Assembly: GCA_005503085.1 (NCBI GenBank)
Contig: SCOI01000013.1
Span: 1 to 64,000 of the forward strand
Origin: Burkholderiales bacterium C2
GTDB lineage: Bacteria > Pseudomonadota > Gammaproteobacteria > Burkholderiales > Burkholderiaceae_C
Reading direction: 5' to 3'
DNA: 64,000 nucleotides
Below, in pieces: positions 26,093-34,356 of the stretch. The first letter of the stretch is position 1. Each line of letters starts with the position of its first letter. The translations under genes and the position numbers were made by a program. The notes below the pieces were generated by a model. The model saw nothing but the letters and a program-made list of their open reading frames with translations. It had not been told where the DNA came from and made no database searches.

Positions 26093-26593
26093 TCAGGCCC
26101 CGTCCATGCCGTGGCCGCGCAACTCGGCCAGCACCAGGTCGCGCAGCGAACCGAGGATGGCCAGCTCGGTGCGGTCGAGCCGGCGCGGCCGCGGGTCCAG
26201 CAGGCACAGGGTGCCGACCCGCAGACCGGGCTGCAGCTCCAGCGGCGCCCCGGCATAAAAGCGCACATGCGGCGGGCCGGTCACCAGCGGGTTGTCGACG
26301 AAGCGCGGGTCCAGCAGCGCGTCCTCGATCATCAGGATGTCGGGCTGCAGGATGGCGTGGCCGCAGAAGGAGGTGCTGCGAGGGGTTTCGCTGGCCTCCA
26401 GGCCGGTCTTGGCCTTGAACCACTGGCGGTTCTCGTCGACCAGGCTGATCAGCACGGTGGCGACCTCGAACTCCTCGCGCGCGAACTGGGCGATGCGGTC
26501 GAAGCGCTGCTCCGGCGGCGTGTCCAGGATCAGCAGCTCGCGCAGCGCCTGCAGGCGCTCGGCGTCGTTGGCGGGGATGGGGGCGGCTTGCAT
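26093..26593 (-). CDS. GAF-domain protein
   Basis: The 166-residue protein is almost entirely one GAF domain. It starts ERLQALRELLILDTPPEQRFDRIAQFAREEF, continues VLISLVDENRQWFKAKTGLEASETPR, STSFCGHAIL and FYAGAPLELQPGLRVGTLCLLDPRPR, and ends in a helix. This subgroup often sits at the N-terminus of diguanylate cyclases and kinases; here it is free-standing. GAF domains bind small ligands such as cyclic nucleotides or tetrapyrroles; the ligand is unknown. It is followed 2 bp later by a lone receiver protein, which suggests a two-protein sensory module. It is divergent from ada. Confidence 0.85.
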   Translation of the reverse strand: MQAAPIPANDAERLQALRELLILDTPPEQRFDRIAQFAREEFEVATVLISLVDENRQWFKAKTGLEASETPRSTSFCGHAILQPDILMIEDALLDPRFVDNPLVTGPPHVRFYAGAPLELQPGLRVGTLCLLDPRPRRLDRTELAILGSLRDLVLAELRGHGMDGA

Positions 26594-26608
26594 GGGCCGA
26601 CTGTATCG

Positions 26609-26658
26609 AATTCAAAAGCAAGCAGCGGGATGCCGGCCCGGGCGAGCCCGCCTAGATT
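26609..26658 (+). promoter_or_regulatory. Candidate Ada-dependent promoter
   Basis: AATTCAAAAGCAAG (26609-26622) resembles the E. coli Ada box (AAT followed by an AAAGCGCAA-like element). A TAGATT hexamer at 26653-26658 could serve as the -10, which puts the box at about -56 to -43, where methylated Ada binds. There is no recognisable -35, as expected for an activated promoter. The match is imperfect. Confidence 0.3.
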
Positions 26659-26682
26659 TCGGTCATCATGCAACGGAGATCG

Positions 26683-27765
26683 ATGATGAATATGAGCAGC
26701 AAGACCGAAACCCGGGCCCTGGCCGCGCTGGACGACCCGCGCTGGGCCGCGCTGCGCGCGCGCGACGCGGCGGCGGACGGGCAGTTCTTCTACTCGGTCC
26801 GGACCACCGGCGTCTATTGCAAGCCCTCCTGCGCGGCGCGGCCGGCGCGGCCCGAGAACATCGCCTTTCATGCCACGGCGGCCGAGGCCGAGGCCGCCGG
26901 TTTTCGCCCCTGCCGGCGCTGCAAGCCCGATCAGCCGCCGCTGGCCCAGCGCCAGGCCGCGCTGGTGGCCGAGCTGTGCCGCTTCATCGAGCAGGCGCCG
27001 AACCCGCCCAGCCTGGACGCGCTGGCCGAGCGTGCCGGTCTGAGCCCGCACCATCTGCACCGCCTGTTCAAGGCCCAGACGGGCCTGACGCCCAAGGCCT
27101 ATGCCGATGCCCACAAGGCCAGGCGGCTGCGCGAGCTGCTGCAGGAGTATGGCAGCGTGACCGACGCGCTCTACGGCGCCGGCTATGGCGCCAGCAGCCG
27201 CTTCTATGCCCAGGCCGACGCGCTGCTGGGCATGGCGCCGCGGCGCTACCGCGACGGCGGTGCGGCGGCCGAGATCCGCTTTGCGCTGGGCCAGTGTGCG
27301 CTGGGCGCGATCCTGGTGGCGCAGAGCGAGCGCGGCCTGTGCGCGATCAGCCTGGGCGACGATGCCGAGGCCTTGCTGCGCGAGCTGCAGGACCGCTTTC
27401 CCAAGGCCCGCCTGATCGGCGGTGATGCCGGCTTCGAGCAACTGGTGGCCCGGGTGGTCGGCTTTGTCGAGGCGCCCGGCCTGGGCCTGGACCTGCCGCT
27501 GGATGTGCGCGGCACGGCCTTCCAGCAGCGCGTCTGGCAGGCGCTGCGCGAGATCCCGCCGGGCGGCAGTGCCAGCTATAGCGAGATCGCCCAGCGCATC
27601 GGTGCGCCGCGTGCGGTGCGTGCGGTGGCCTCGGCCTGCGCGGCCAACACCCTGGCCGTGGCCATCCCCTGCCACCGCGTGCTGCGCCAGGACGGCAGCC
27701 CGGGCGGCTATCGCTGGGGCGTAGCGCGCAAGCGTGAGCTGCTGGCCCGCGAGGCCAAGCCATGA
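26683..27765 (+). CDS. ada: Ada: bifunctional methylated-DNA repair protein and regulator
   Basis: The protein (about 360 residues) has all three Ada parts. The N-terminal zinc Cys4 domain (GVYCKPSC, FRPCRRCKPD) contains the Cys that takes methyl groups from phosphotriesters. An AraC-type helix-turn-helix follows (LAERAGLSPHHLHRLFKAQTG). The C-terminal O6-methylguanine methyltransferase has the catalytic PCHR in VAIPCHRVLR. Self-methylation turns Ada into an activator of its own operon. The start is uncertain: ATGs at 26668, 26683, 26686 and 26692 are in frame, and CGGAG at 26674-26678 favours 26683 or 26686. It is coupled by ATGA overlap to the oxygenase gene and then to alkB. Confidence 0.93.
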   Translation: MMNMSSKTETRALAALDDPRWAALRARDAAADGQFFYSVRTTGVYCKPSCAARPARPENIAFHATAAEAEAAGFRPCRRCKPDQPPLAQRQAALVAELCRFIEQAPNPPSLDALAERAGLSPHHLHRLFKAQTGLTPKAYADAHKARRLRELLQEYGSVTDALYGAGYGASSRFYAQADALLGMAPRRYRDGGAAAEIRFALGQCALGAILVAQSERGLCAISLGDDAEALLRELQDRFPKARLIGGDAGFEQLVARVVGFVEAPGLGLDLPLDVRGTAFQQRVWQALREIPPGGSASYSEIAQRIGAPRAVRAVASACAANTLAVAIPCHRVLRQDGSPGGYRWGVARKRELLAREAKP

Positions 27766-28457
27766 GGCCTGCGATCGACTGGGCCGCCGCCGAGCAGGCG
27801 CTGGACGAGCGCGGCAATGCGCTGCTGCCGGGTTTCCTCAGCGCCGAGCGCTGCGCCGAGCTGATCGCGCTGTATGAGCGGCCCGAGCTGTTTCGCAGCA
27901 AGGTCGTGATGCAGCACCATGGCTATGGCCAGGGCGAGTACCAGTATTTCGCCTATCCGCTGCCGGAACCGGTGGCCGCGCTGCGCGCCACGGTCTATCC
28001 GAAGCTGGCGACGATCGCGAACCGCTGGCAGCAGGCCCTGGGGCTGGAGACCCGGTTCCCGGCTAGCCATGCCGAGTTCATCGCGCGCTGCCATGCGGCC
28101 GGTCAGTGCCGGCCGACACCGCTGCTGCTGCGCTATCGCGAGGGCGACTACAACTGCCTGCACCAGGATCTGTATGGCGAGCAGGTCTTCCCGCTGCAGA
28201 TCGCGGTGCTGCTGTCGCAGCCGGGCGAGGATTTCGAGGGCGGCGAGTTCGTGCTGACCGAGCAGCGCCCGCGCCTGCAGTCGCGCCCCGAGGTGGTGCC
28301 GCTGCAAAAGCGCGGCGATGCGGTGCTGTTCGCCGTCAACCAGCGGCCGGTCAGCGGCACGCGCGGGGTCTACCGGGTCGCGATGCGGCACGGCGTCAGC
28401 CGGCTGCGTGCCGGCCGGCGCCACACCCTGGGCCTGATCTTCCACGACGCGACATGA
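27762..28457 (+). CDS. 2OG-Fe(II) oxygenase in the ada operon
   Basis: The 231-residue protein is a 2-oxoglutarate/Fe(II) dioxygenase with a prolyl-hydroxylase-like jelly-roll. The HxD pair lies in NCLHQDLYGEQVFPLQ, the distal His in VAMRHGVSRLRAGRR, and the 2OG-binding Arg is probably in the RRHTLGLIF end. It is clearly different from AlkB, which follows it. It overlaps ada by 4 bp and alkB by 4 bp, so all three are one translationally coupled unit controlled by alkylation damage. The likely role is hydroxylation or demethylation of DNA, nucleotide or protein in the adaptive response; the substrate is not known to me. Confidence 0.85.
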   Translation: MRPAIDWAAAEQALDERGNALLPGFLSAERCAELIALYERPELFRSKVVMQHHGYGQGEYQYFAYPLPEPVAALRATVYPKLATIANRWQQALGLETRFPASHAEFIARCHAAGQCRPTPLLLRYREGDYNCLHQDLYGEQVFPLQIAVLLSQPGEDFEGGEFVLTEQRPRLQSRPEVVPLQKRGDAVLFAVNQRPVSGTRGVYRVAMRHGVSRLRAGRRHTLGLIFHDAT

Positions 28458-29098
28458 ACGCCGAGCTGTTCGCGCCCGAACCCGGCCAGCGGCAAGACCT
28501 GGCCCCGGGCGCCTGTCTGCTGCCCGGCTTTGCGCTGGCGCAGGCCGCCGAGCTGCGGGAGATGGTCGAACAGGTGTATGCGGCCGCGCCGCCACGCCGC
28601 TGGCTGACGCCCGGCGGGCGGCGCATGGCGGTGGCGATGAGCAATTGCGGGCCGCTGGGCTGGGTCAGCGATGAGCGCGGCTACCGCTATGCCGCGCTGG
28701 ACCCCGACAGCGGCCGGCCCTGGCCGGCGCTGGATGAGCGGCTGGCCCGGCTGGCCGGCGAGGCGGCGGCTGCGGCCGGCTTTGCCGGCTTCGTGCCAGA
28801 CGCCTGCCTGGTCAACCGCTACCAGCCCGGCACCGCGCTGTCGCTGCACCAGGACAGGGACGAGCGCGATCTGGGCCAGCCCATCGTCTCGATCTCGCTG
28901 GGCCTGCCGGCGGTGTTCCTGTTTGGCGGCCTGCGGCGTGACTATCCTTGCCTGCGGCTGGCGCTGCGCGATTGCGATGTGGTGGTCTGGGGCGGGCCGG
29001 CGCGGCTGCGCTATCACGGCGTTGCGGCGCTGAAGCCGGGCCGCCATCCGCTGTGGGGAGAACAACGCATCAATCTGACCTTGCGCAAGGCCGGCTGA
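28454..29098 (+). CDS. alkB: DNA oxidative demethylase AlkB
   Basis: The 214-residue protein is a full-length AlkB: NRYQPGTALSLHQDRDERD with the HxD iron ligands, IVSISLGLPAVFLFGG, the second His in LRYHGVAALKPGRHPL and the 2OG Arg pair in QRINLTLRK. AlkB removes 1-methyladenine and 3-methylcytosine lesions by oxidation using 2-oxoglutarate and Fe(II). It is the third gene of the ada-oxygenase-alkB unit, coupled by ATGA. Control is expected to be through methylated Ada. An in-frame start is not available upstream without overlapping the oxygenase gene. Confidence 0.95.
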   Translation: MNAELFAPEPGQRQDLAPGACLLPGFALAQAAELREMVEQVYAAAPPRRWLTPGGRRMAVAMSNCGPLGWVSDERGYRYAALDPDSGRPWPALDERLARLAGEAAAAAGFAGFVPDACLVNRYQPGTALSLHQDRDERDLGQPIVSISLGLPAVFLFGGLRRDYPCLRLALRDCDVVVWGGPARLRYHGVAALKPGRHPLWGEQRINLTLRKAG

Positions 29099-29184
29099 GC
29101 GCGCCGCAGCCACTATCATCACAGCGGTCCGACGCCCGATGTCCCGGGGCTGCGGTTCAAGCGCTCAAGGGGAGGGACTCCAGA

Positions 29185-29991
29185 ATGCTGTTGCGTCGCG
29201 CGTGCCCTGTGCTGTGGCTGGTGTGTGTGATCCTGCCCGGCCTGTCCGCCGCGGCCGAGCCGACCGTGCTGAAGCTGCTGGCCGACAGTTTTCCGCCGCT
29301 GCAGTACGAGTTGCCGGGCGGCGCGCCGGCCGGCTATGTCCATGCTTTTGTGCAGGAGGTGGTGCAGCGCGCCGGCCGCAGCCACGCCCTGAACGCCCAG
29401 CCGCTGCAGTTCCTGCCGCTGAAGCGGGCCCTGGCCCAGGCCCAGACCGAGCCGAATGTGCTGGTGCTCAGCGTCGCGCGCACGCCCGAGCGTGCCGAGG
29501 CCTACCGCTGGCTGCGCGAGGTCTCGCCCTACCAGCTATGGCTGTACCGGCTGCGCACGGCGGGCGCGCCGCCGGTGCGCTCGCTGGCCGAGCTGAAGGG
29601 GCGCGGCCTGCGCTTCGGCGTGCAGGACCAGTCCAACTTCCAGGAATGGCTGCGCGCCCAGGGGGTGGGCCAGCCGCCGGACAATAGCGTGATCGATCCG
29701 GTGCGCACCAATGCGCTGAACCTGCGCAAGGCCCAGCTGCAGCGCATCGACTTCTTCGCCCACCCGGATGTCAGCTTTGCCTACCGGGTCCATGAGGCGG
29801 GCCTGCGGCCGGAGGATTTCGAGCCGGTGCTGCAGATCCAGGCGCTCAGCGCGCCGCTGTGGCTGCTGATCAGCAAGAACAGCGAGCCGGCCCTGGTGGC
29901 GGCGCTGCAGCAGGCGCTGGACACGCTGATCGCGGCCGGCCGGCTGGAGGCGCTGCGGCGCGACACGCTGGCACAATTCGGCGCCCGTTGA
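29185..29991 (+). CDS. Periplasmic binding protein, SBP_bac_3-like (orphan)
   Basis: The 268-residue product has a Sec signal (MLLRRACPVLWLVCVILPGLSAAAE) and a two-lobed family 3-like binding fold: LADSFPPLQYELPGG, APAGYVHAFVQEVVQRAG, NVLVLSVARTPERAEAYRW, and LAELKGRGLRFGVQDQSNFQEW. As with the protein at 3863-4606, no ABC transporter genes are adjacent. GGAGGGA at 29171-29177 fixes the start. Ligands in this subgroup are amino acids or related small molecules; which one is unknown. It follows alkB by 86 bp but carries its own ribosome-binding site and probably its own promoter. Confidence 0.8.
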   Translation: MLLRRACPVLWLVCVILPGLSAAAEPTVLKLLADSFPPLQYELPGGAPAGYVHAFVQEVVQRAGRSHALNAQPLQFLPLKRALAQAQTEPNVLVLSVARTPERAEAYRWLREVSPYQLWLYRLRTAGAPPVRSLAELKGRGLRFGVQDQSNFQEWLRAQGVGQPPDNSVIDPVRTNALNLRKAQLQRIDFFAHPDVSFAYRVHEAGLRPEDFEPVLQIQALSAPLWLLISKNSEPALVAALQQALDTLIAAGRLEALRRDTLAQFGAR

Positions 29992-30053
29992 TTTAAGTCC
30001 TCTGTCCATGCGTCGCCCTGTGACAGCAGCGACAGGACTGTTGAGGTGTTTTT

Positions 30054-30344
30054 TTGCTCCGCGCCGGCGATATCTACCGTTACCCGATCCAGACCTCGGC
30101 CTTCGCCGTCGACCCCTTGCAGCAACATCGCCAGCAGGCCAAGGACGCGCTGGCGCATGACTATCAGCCGCTGGGGGGCGCGCCGCAGCCGATCAAGAGT
30201 TCCAGCACACCGGCCTACAGCCGGGGCAGCACGACGCTGTATGCCGACGAGCAGCTGCGCATCAGCGTCGAGTTGGGGCCGCTGCTGTGGTTTCATACCG
30301 CGCGCGGCGGCACGATAGGCGGGCTGGTCGATACCTTCGCCTGA
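30054..30344 (+). CDS. Small hypothetical protein, TTG start
   Basis: An in-frame stop at 30042 limits the gene to the TTG at 30054, preceded by TTGAGG at a good distance. The 96-residue product has no signal or membrane segment and no family that I recognise. It contains IYRYPIQTSAFAVDP, a basic/amide-rich helix (QQHRQQAKDALAHDY), and ELGPLLWFHTARGG near the end. Codon third positions are GC-rich like the neighbouring genes, which supports coding. It lies between the binding protein gene and the convergent DigH-like gene. A 7-bp GC hairpin (30343-30360) spans both stop regions. Confidence 0.5.
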   Translation: MLRAGDIYRYPIQTSAFAVDPLQQHRQQAKDALAHDYQPLGGAPQPIKSSSTPAYSRGSTTLYADEQLRISVELGPLLWFHTARGGTIGGLVDTFA

Positions 30345-30358
30345 GCGCCTGAGGGCGC

Positions 30359-31876
30359 TCAGTCCAGCGCCAGCGCCAGCCGCGGGCTCTCGTTGCCGAC
30401 CCGGTCTATGGCGGAGATCACCAGGCCCTGCAGGCCTGCGCGCGGCAGGCTCAGCTCGCTGCCACTGAGGACGCTGAACCGCCAGCCCTGATCCCGGTAG
30501 CGCAGCCACAGCGCATGGCGCAGCACCGGCTTGGCCGGCCCGGGCTGGACCGCCAGGCGCAGCGTCTGCTCGTCCAGCCCCACCAGGCTGAGCAGCGGCG
30601 CGCTCGGCGCATCGGCCTCCAGCCAGGGGCAGGCCGGCGGCAGCGCCTCCTGTGCATAGGGGCCGGCGGCCAGCGCGTCGGCCAGGCCGCGGCGGTTCTG
30701 CTGCAGCGCGATCATGCTGAAGTGGGCATGGCCGCTGCCGGGATAGCGTGTGCGCACCTGCTCGATCTGGCCGAGGATCTCGGCCACCGGCCAGCTGTCG
30801 GCTTTGTCAGTGATCTTGCTGGTGAAAAGGCCGGGCCAGACATGGCGCTTGTGCGGGTTCTGGCCATGCCAGTAGTCCAGCAGTGGTACGAAAGCCTGCG
30901 CCTTCTGCGCCATCGGCCAATAGAGCTGAGGCACCAGATAGTCCAGCCAGCCGCGCTCCAGCCAGCGCTCGACATCGGCATAGAGCTTGTCGTACTGGCT
31001 GAAGCCGGCAATGCCCTCGGGGCGCAGCGCCGGCTTGCCAAGACCGAAGGGGCTGATGCCGAAACGCACCCAGGGCTTGGTCGCGCGGATCATGCCGTGC
31101 AGGCGCGCTATCAGGTCGTCGACGTTCTTGCGCCGCCAGTCATGCCGGGCCAGGCCGCCGCCGCTCTGGAGATAGCGCTGCCAGGACGGCTCGTCCGGGA
31201 AGTCCAGTTCCTGCCCGTCGTTGCTGATGGGATAGGGATAGAAATAGTCGTCGATATGGATGCCGTCGACCTCGTAGCGCTGCAACACATCCCGGAACAC
31301 CGCCAGCGTGTGCTCGGCGGCGGCCGGCTCGCCCGGGTCGATCCAGAGCTGCTCGCCGTAGCGCTTGACCCACTGCGGCTGGGTCTGACTCAGGTGGCTG
31401 GCCGCGTGGGCCGACTTCGCGCCGCTCTGGCGCGCGCGGAAGGGGTTGAACCAGGCATGCAGCTCCAGGCCGCGCTGGTGGGCCTGGTCAATCCACAGCG
31501 CCAGCGGGTCGTAACCCGGCGAGCGGCCTTGTACACCCGTCAGGTATTCGCTCCAGGGCTCCAGCGCCGACTCGTACAGCGCATCGGCGCTGGTGCGGAT
31601 CTGCAGGATCACGGCATTGAGCTTCAGCGCGGCAGCGCGGTCCAGCATCGCGTGCATCTCGGCTTGCTGCTGGGCGGCGCTCAGGCCCGGCTTGCTGGGC
31701 CAGTCGATATTGGCCACGGTGGCGACCCAGGCGGCGCGGAACTCGCGCGGCGCGGCCGGCGCCTGGACCAGCAGCTCGGGCGCGGCGCGCAGCCGCGGCC
31801 CGGCCGGCAGGGGCGGGTTCGAGGAGCAGGCGGCCAGCGCGGCGGCGCTGGCGAGGACGGTACGACGAGTGAGCAT
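30359..31876 (-). CDS. GHL10-family glycosidase lipoprotein (DigH/YddW-like)
   Basis: The 505-residue protein has an RR-containing lipoprotein signal (MLTRRTVLASAAALAAC) and a GHL10 (DUF187) TIM-barrel. Visible motifs are FRAAWVATVANIDWPS, LNAVILQIRTSADALY, LELHAWFNPFRAR, YEVDGIHIDDYFYPYP and WLDYLVPQLYWPM. E. coli DigH (YddW) of this family is an outer-membrane lipoprotein that hydrolyses peptidoglycan glycans stripped of stem peptides. The C-terminal 110 residues form a beta-sandwich-like module. It is the last gene of the operon with the GntR regulator, murQ, the AmpG-like permease and nagX, 2 bp after nagX, so a role in feeding amino sugars to MurQ is likely. Confidence 0.87.
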   Translation of the reverse strand: MLTRRTVLASAAALAACSSNPPLPAGPRLRAAPELLVQAPAAPREFRAAWVATVANIDWPSKPGLSAAQQQAEMHAMLDRAAALKLNAVILQIRTSADALYESALEPWSEYLTGVQGRSPGYDPLALWIDQAHQRGLELHAWFNPFRARQSGAKSAHAASHLSQTQPQWVKRYGEQLWIDPGEPAAAEHTLAVFRDVLQRYEVDGIHIDDYFYPYPISNDGQELDFPDEPSWQRYLQSGGGLARHDWRRKNVDDLIARLHGMIRATKPWVRFGISPFGLGKPALRPEGIAGFSQYDKLYADVERWLERGWLDYLVPQLYWPMAQKAQAFVPLLDYWHGQNPHKRHVWPGLFTSKITDKADSWPVAEILGQIEQVRTRYPGSGHAHFSMIALQQNRRGLADALAAGPYAQEALPPACPWLEADAPSAPLLSLVGLDEQTLRLAVQPGPAKPVLRHALWLRYRDQGWRFSVLSGSELSLPRAGLQGLVISAIDRVGNESPRLALALD

Positions 31877-31878
31877 GT

Positions 31879-33015
31879 TCAGACTTTCACAAACCATTGC
31901 TGGCGCCACATCAGCCAGGCGATGCCGTACATCAGACTCAGGAACAGCAGCGCAAACAGCAAGGAGGCATTGACCGGCGCCAGCCCGAGGGCCTGGATCG
32001 GCGCATAGATCAGCGCCTTCAGCGAGCGGCCCTGCCACTGGAAAAAGCCCAGCAGCTTGGCGAGCAGGCCCGAGAGCGCGAACAGGAACAGCGCGTTCAT
32101 GCCGAAGACGATCAGTGGATGGGCCAGCCGGGCGATGCGTGCGCGCAGCAGCGGCAGCGGCATGGCATCGAGCAGCCAGTAGCACAGGCCGAACATCAGA
32201 TGACCCCAGCCGGCCATCGCGAACACATAAGACGGGGTCCACAGGCTTTTGTTGATCGGCATCAGCCAGGCATCGAGCAGCTGGCCCAGCCACAGCCCGG
32301 CAAGCCCCGTCACCATCAACCACATCGCCTTCTCGCCCGGTTCGCGCCGGGCCGCCAGCAGATGGCCGGCCAGCACGCCGAAGAGCTGGCTGGCCACGGC
32401 CGGCACGGTGGACAGCAGGCCCTCGGGGTCCCAGGTCCGGCTCTGGCGCCACAGGTGGTTTTCTCCGATCAGCAGCCGGTCCAGCCAGGCGCCGACATCC
32501 TCGCCCGGCTGCAGCGAGCCGGCGCGCCAGACGCCGTCAGGCCCGGGCACCGGCAGCAGCAGCATCACCAGGCTGTAGGCCGCCAGCAGGCCCAGGGCCC
32601 AGGCCAGCTGGCCGCGCCAGCCGCACCACAGCACGATGGGCGCGGCCAGCAGGGTGCACAGGCCCAGGCGCTGAAGCACGCCGGGGATGCGCAGCTCGGC
32701 GAGATTGAAGCTGGGAATCAGGTTCAGCAGCAGGCCGATGCCGATGATGACGGCTGCACGGCGCGCGGTCTGGGCCAGCAGCGCCGGCTTGTCGGCGCCC
32801 TGCTGCGCGCGGCGGCCCAGGCTGATCGTCATCGCAATGCCGCTGATGAAGACGAAGAAGGGGAAGATCCAGTCGGTGAAGGTCCAGCCATGCCAGCTGG
32901 CATGGGCCAGCGGGCCGTAGAGATGGCCCCAGTCGCCGGGATTGTTGACCAGCAGCATCGCGGCGATCGTGAAGCCCCGGAACGCATCCAGGGACAGCAG
33001 CCGGCCGGCGCTCAT
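31879..33015 (-). CDS. nagX: NagX-like membrane protein (DUF5009, HGSNAT family)
   Basis: The 378-residue protein has about ten membrane spans. Its N-terminal signature is RLLSLDAFRGFTIAAMLLVNNPGDW, then FTDWIFPFFVFISGIAM, which marks the DUF5009/COG4299 family related to heparan-alpha-glucosaminide N-acetyltransferase. In Xanthomonas and Shewanella the family member NagX is found in GlcNAc utilisation loci and is thought to act in transport or acetylation of amino sugars at the inner membrane. The start overlaps the permease stop (ATGA at 33012-33015) and the stop is 2 bp before the DigH-like gene. The exact activity is not settled in the literature I know. Confidence 0.87.
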   Translation of the reverse strand: MSAGRLLSLDAFRGFTIAAMLLVNNPGDWGHLYGPLAHASWHGWTFTDWIFPFFVFISGIAMTISLGRRAQQGADKPALLAQTARRAAVIIGIGLLLNLIPSFNLAELRIPGVLQRLGLCTLLAAPIVLWCGWRGQLAWALGLLAAYSLVMLLLPVPGPDGVWRAGSLQPGEDVGAWLDRLLIGENHLWRQSRTWDPEGLLSTVPAVASQLFGVLAGHLLAARREPGEKAMWLMVTGLAGLWLGQLLDAWLMPINKSLWTPSYVFAMAGWGHLMFGLCYWLLDAMPLPLLRARIARLAHPLIVFGMNALFLFALSGLLAKLLGFFQWQGRSLKALIYAPIQALGLAPVNASLLFALLFLSLMYGIAWLMWRQQWFVKV

Positions 33016-34298
33016 TCGTCGACCTTCCTGCCGAAGTCCGCCGGAATCTTCACCAGCGCCGCGACCGCGAACGAGGGAATCGTCGCGACCAGCACCCAGA
33101 TGAAGAAGCTCAGATAGCCGATCTGGTCCTGCAGCCAGCCGCTCCACATGCCCGGCAGCATCATGCCCAGGGCCATGAAGCCGGTGCAGATCGCGTAATG
33201 AGCCGTCTTGTGCGGACCGTCGGCCACCAGGATCATGTACATCAGGTAGGCGGTGAAGCCCAGGCCGTAGCCGAACTGCTCGACCGCCAAGGCCGTGCTG
33301 ATCAGCCAGAGATTGCCCGGCTGCGCCAGCGCCAGCGCCAGGAAGGCGATATTGGGCACATGCATGCTCAGGATCAGCGGCCACAGCGCGCGCTTCAGTC
33401 CGATCTTCGAGATCACCCAGCCACCGGCCAGGCCGCCCAGCGTCAGCGCCGTCAGGCCGACCGTGCCGTAGGCGATGCCGACCTCTTTGTTGCTCAGGCC
33501 CAGGCCGCCGAGCTCGGGCTTGTCGAGCAGAAAGGGCGTGGCCAGCTTCAGCAGCTGGGCCTCGGGGAAGCGGTAGAACAGCAAAAAGGCCAGGATCACC
33601 CAGATGCCGGGCTTGCGGAAGAACTCGGCAAAGACGCGGAAGAACTCGCCAACCCAGTCATGCTGGGGCGCGGCACGCTGGTCGCTGGCCGGGCGCGGCA
33701 GCATCAGCGCGTGATAGGCCCCCATCAGCAGGAATAGGCCGCACAGAACGCCGAACACCAGACTCCAGGCGGTCTGCATGCTGCCGGTGCGCTCCTGCAG
33801 CTCGCCGGCCAGATAGACCAGGCCGCCCTGGCCGCCGATATTGGCGATGCGGTAGAAGGTCGAGCGCACGCCGACGAAGGCGGCCTGCTGGTGTTGCTTG
33901 AGCGCCAGCATGTAGAAGCCGTCGGCGGCAATGTCGTGCGAGGCCGAGGAGAAGGCCATCAGCCAGAACATCGCCAGGGTCAGCTGGAAGAAGCGCTCGG
34001 CCGGTATCGTCAAGGCCACCAGGGCCAGCGAGGCGCCCACCGCGAACTGCAGCGCGACGATCCACAGCCGCTTGGTGCCGAACAGCTCGATCAGCGGCGA
34101 CCACAGCGGCTTGATCACCCAGGGCAGGTAGAGCCAGCTGGTGTAGAGCGCGATCTCGGTGTTGGAGACCTCGAGGTTCTTGTACATGATGACCGACAGG
34201 GTCATCACGACGACATAGGGCAGGCCTTGGCCGAAGTACAGCGTCGGGATCCAGGTCCAGGGGCTGCGAAGGGTCGGGTCTTGCGGGTGGCTGTTCAT
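33012..34298 (-). CDS. AmpG/MurT-like MFS permease
   Basis: The 428-residue protein is a 12-span MFS permease of the AmpG class. It opens with SPWTWIPTLYFGQGLPYVVVM, then LPWVIKPLWSPLIELFGTKR, SSASHDIAADGFYML and VRSTFYRIANIGGQGG. AmpG carries GlcNAc-anhydroMurNAc and its peptides inward; Bacteroidetes relatives linked to murQ import MurNAc. Position between murQ and nagX indicates import of a murein sugar. The start at 34298 fits the family; an ATG at 34337, 19 bp after the murQ stop, would add 13 Pro/Ala-rich residues and has a slightly better upstream region. The stop overlaps the nagX start. Confidence 0.88.
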   Translation of the reverse strand: MNSHPQDPTLRSPWTWIPTLYFGQGLPYVVVMTLSVIMYKNLEVSNTEIALYTSWLYLPWVIKPLWSPLIELFGTKRLWIVALQFAVGASLALVALTIPAERFFQLTLAMFWLMAFSSASHDIAADGFYMLALKQHQQAAFVGVRSTFYRIANIGGQGGLVYLAGELQERTGSMQTAWSLVFGVLCGLFLLMGAYHALMLPRPASDQRAAPQHDWVGEFFRVFAEFFRKPGIWVILAFLLFYRFPEAQLLKLATPFLLDKPELGGLGLSNKEVGIAYGTVGLTALTLGGLAGGWVISKIGLKRALWPLILSMHVPNIAFLALALAQPGNLWLISTALAVEQFGYGLGFTAYLMYMILVADGPHKTAHYAICTGFMALGMMLPGMWSGWLQDQIGYLSFFIWVLVATIPSFAVAALVKIPADFGRKVDE

Positions 34299-34356
34299 GC
34301 GCGGGGCGGGGGCGTGGGGAGCTGGAGGCGTCGCCATTCTCGACTCAATGCCGAGC

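Noticed and set aside
30343-30360. Hairpin GAGCGCC/GGCGCTC at the convergent stops near 30.35 kb
   Set aside because: A 7-bp stem without a T-run; noted with the small ORF but not called as a terminator.
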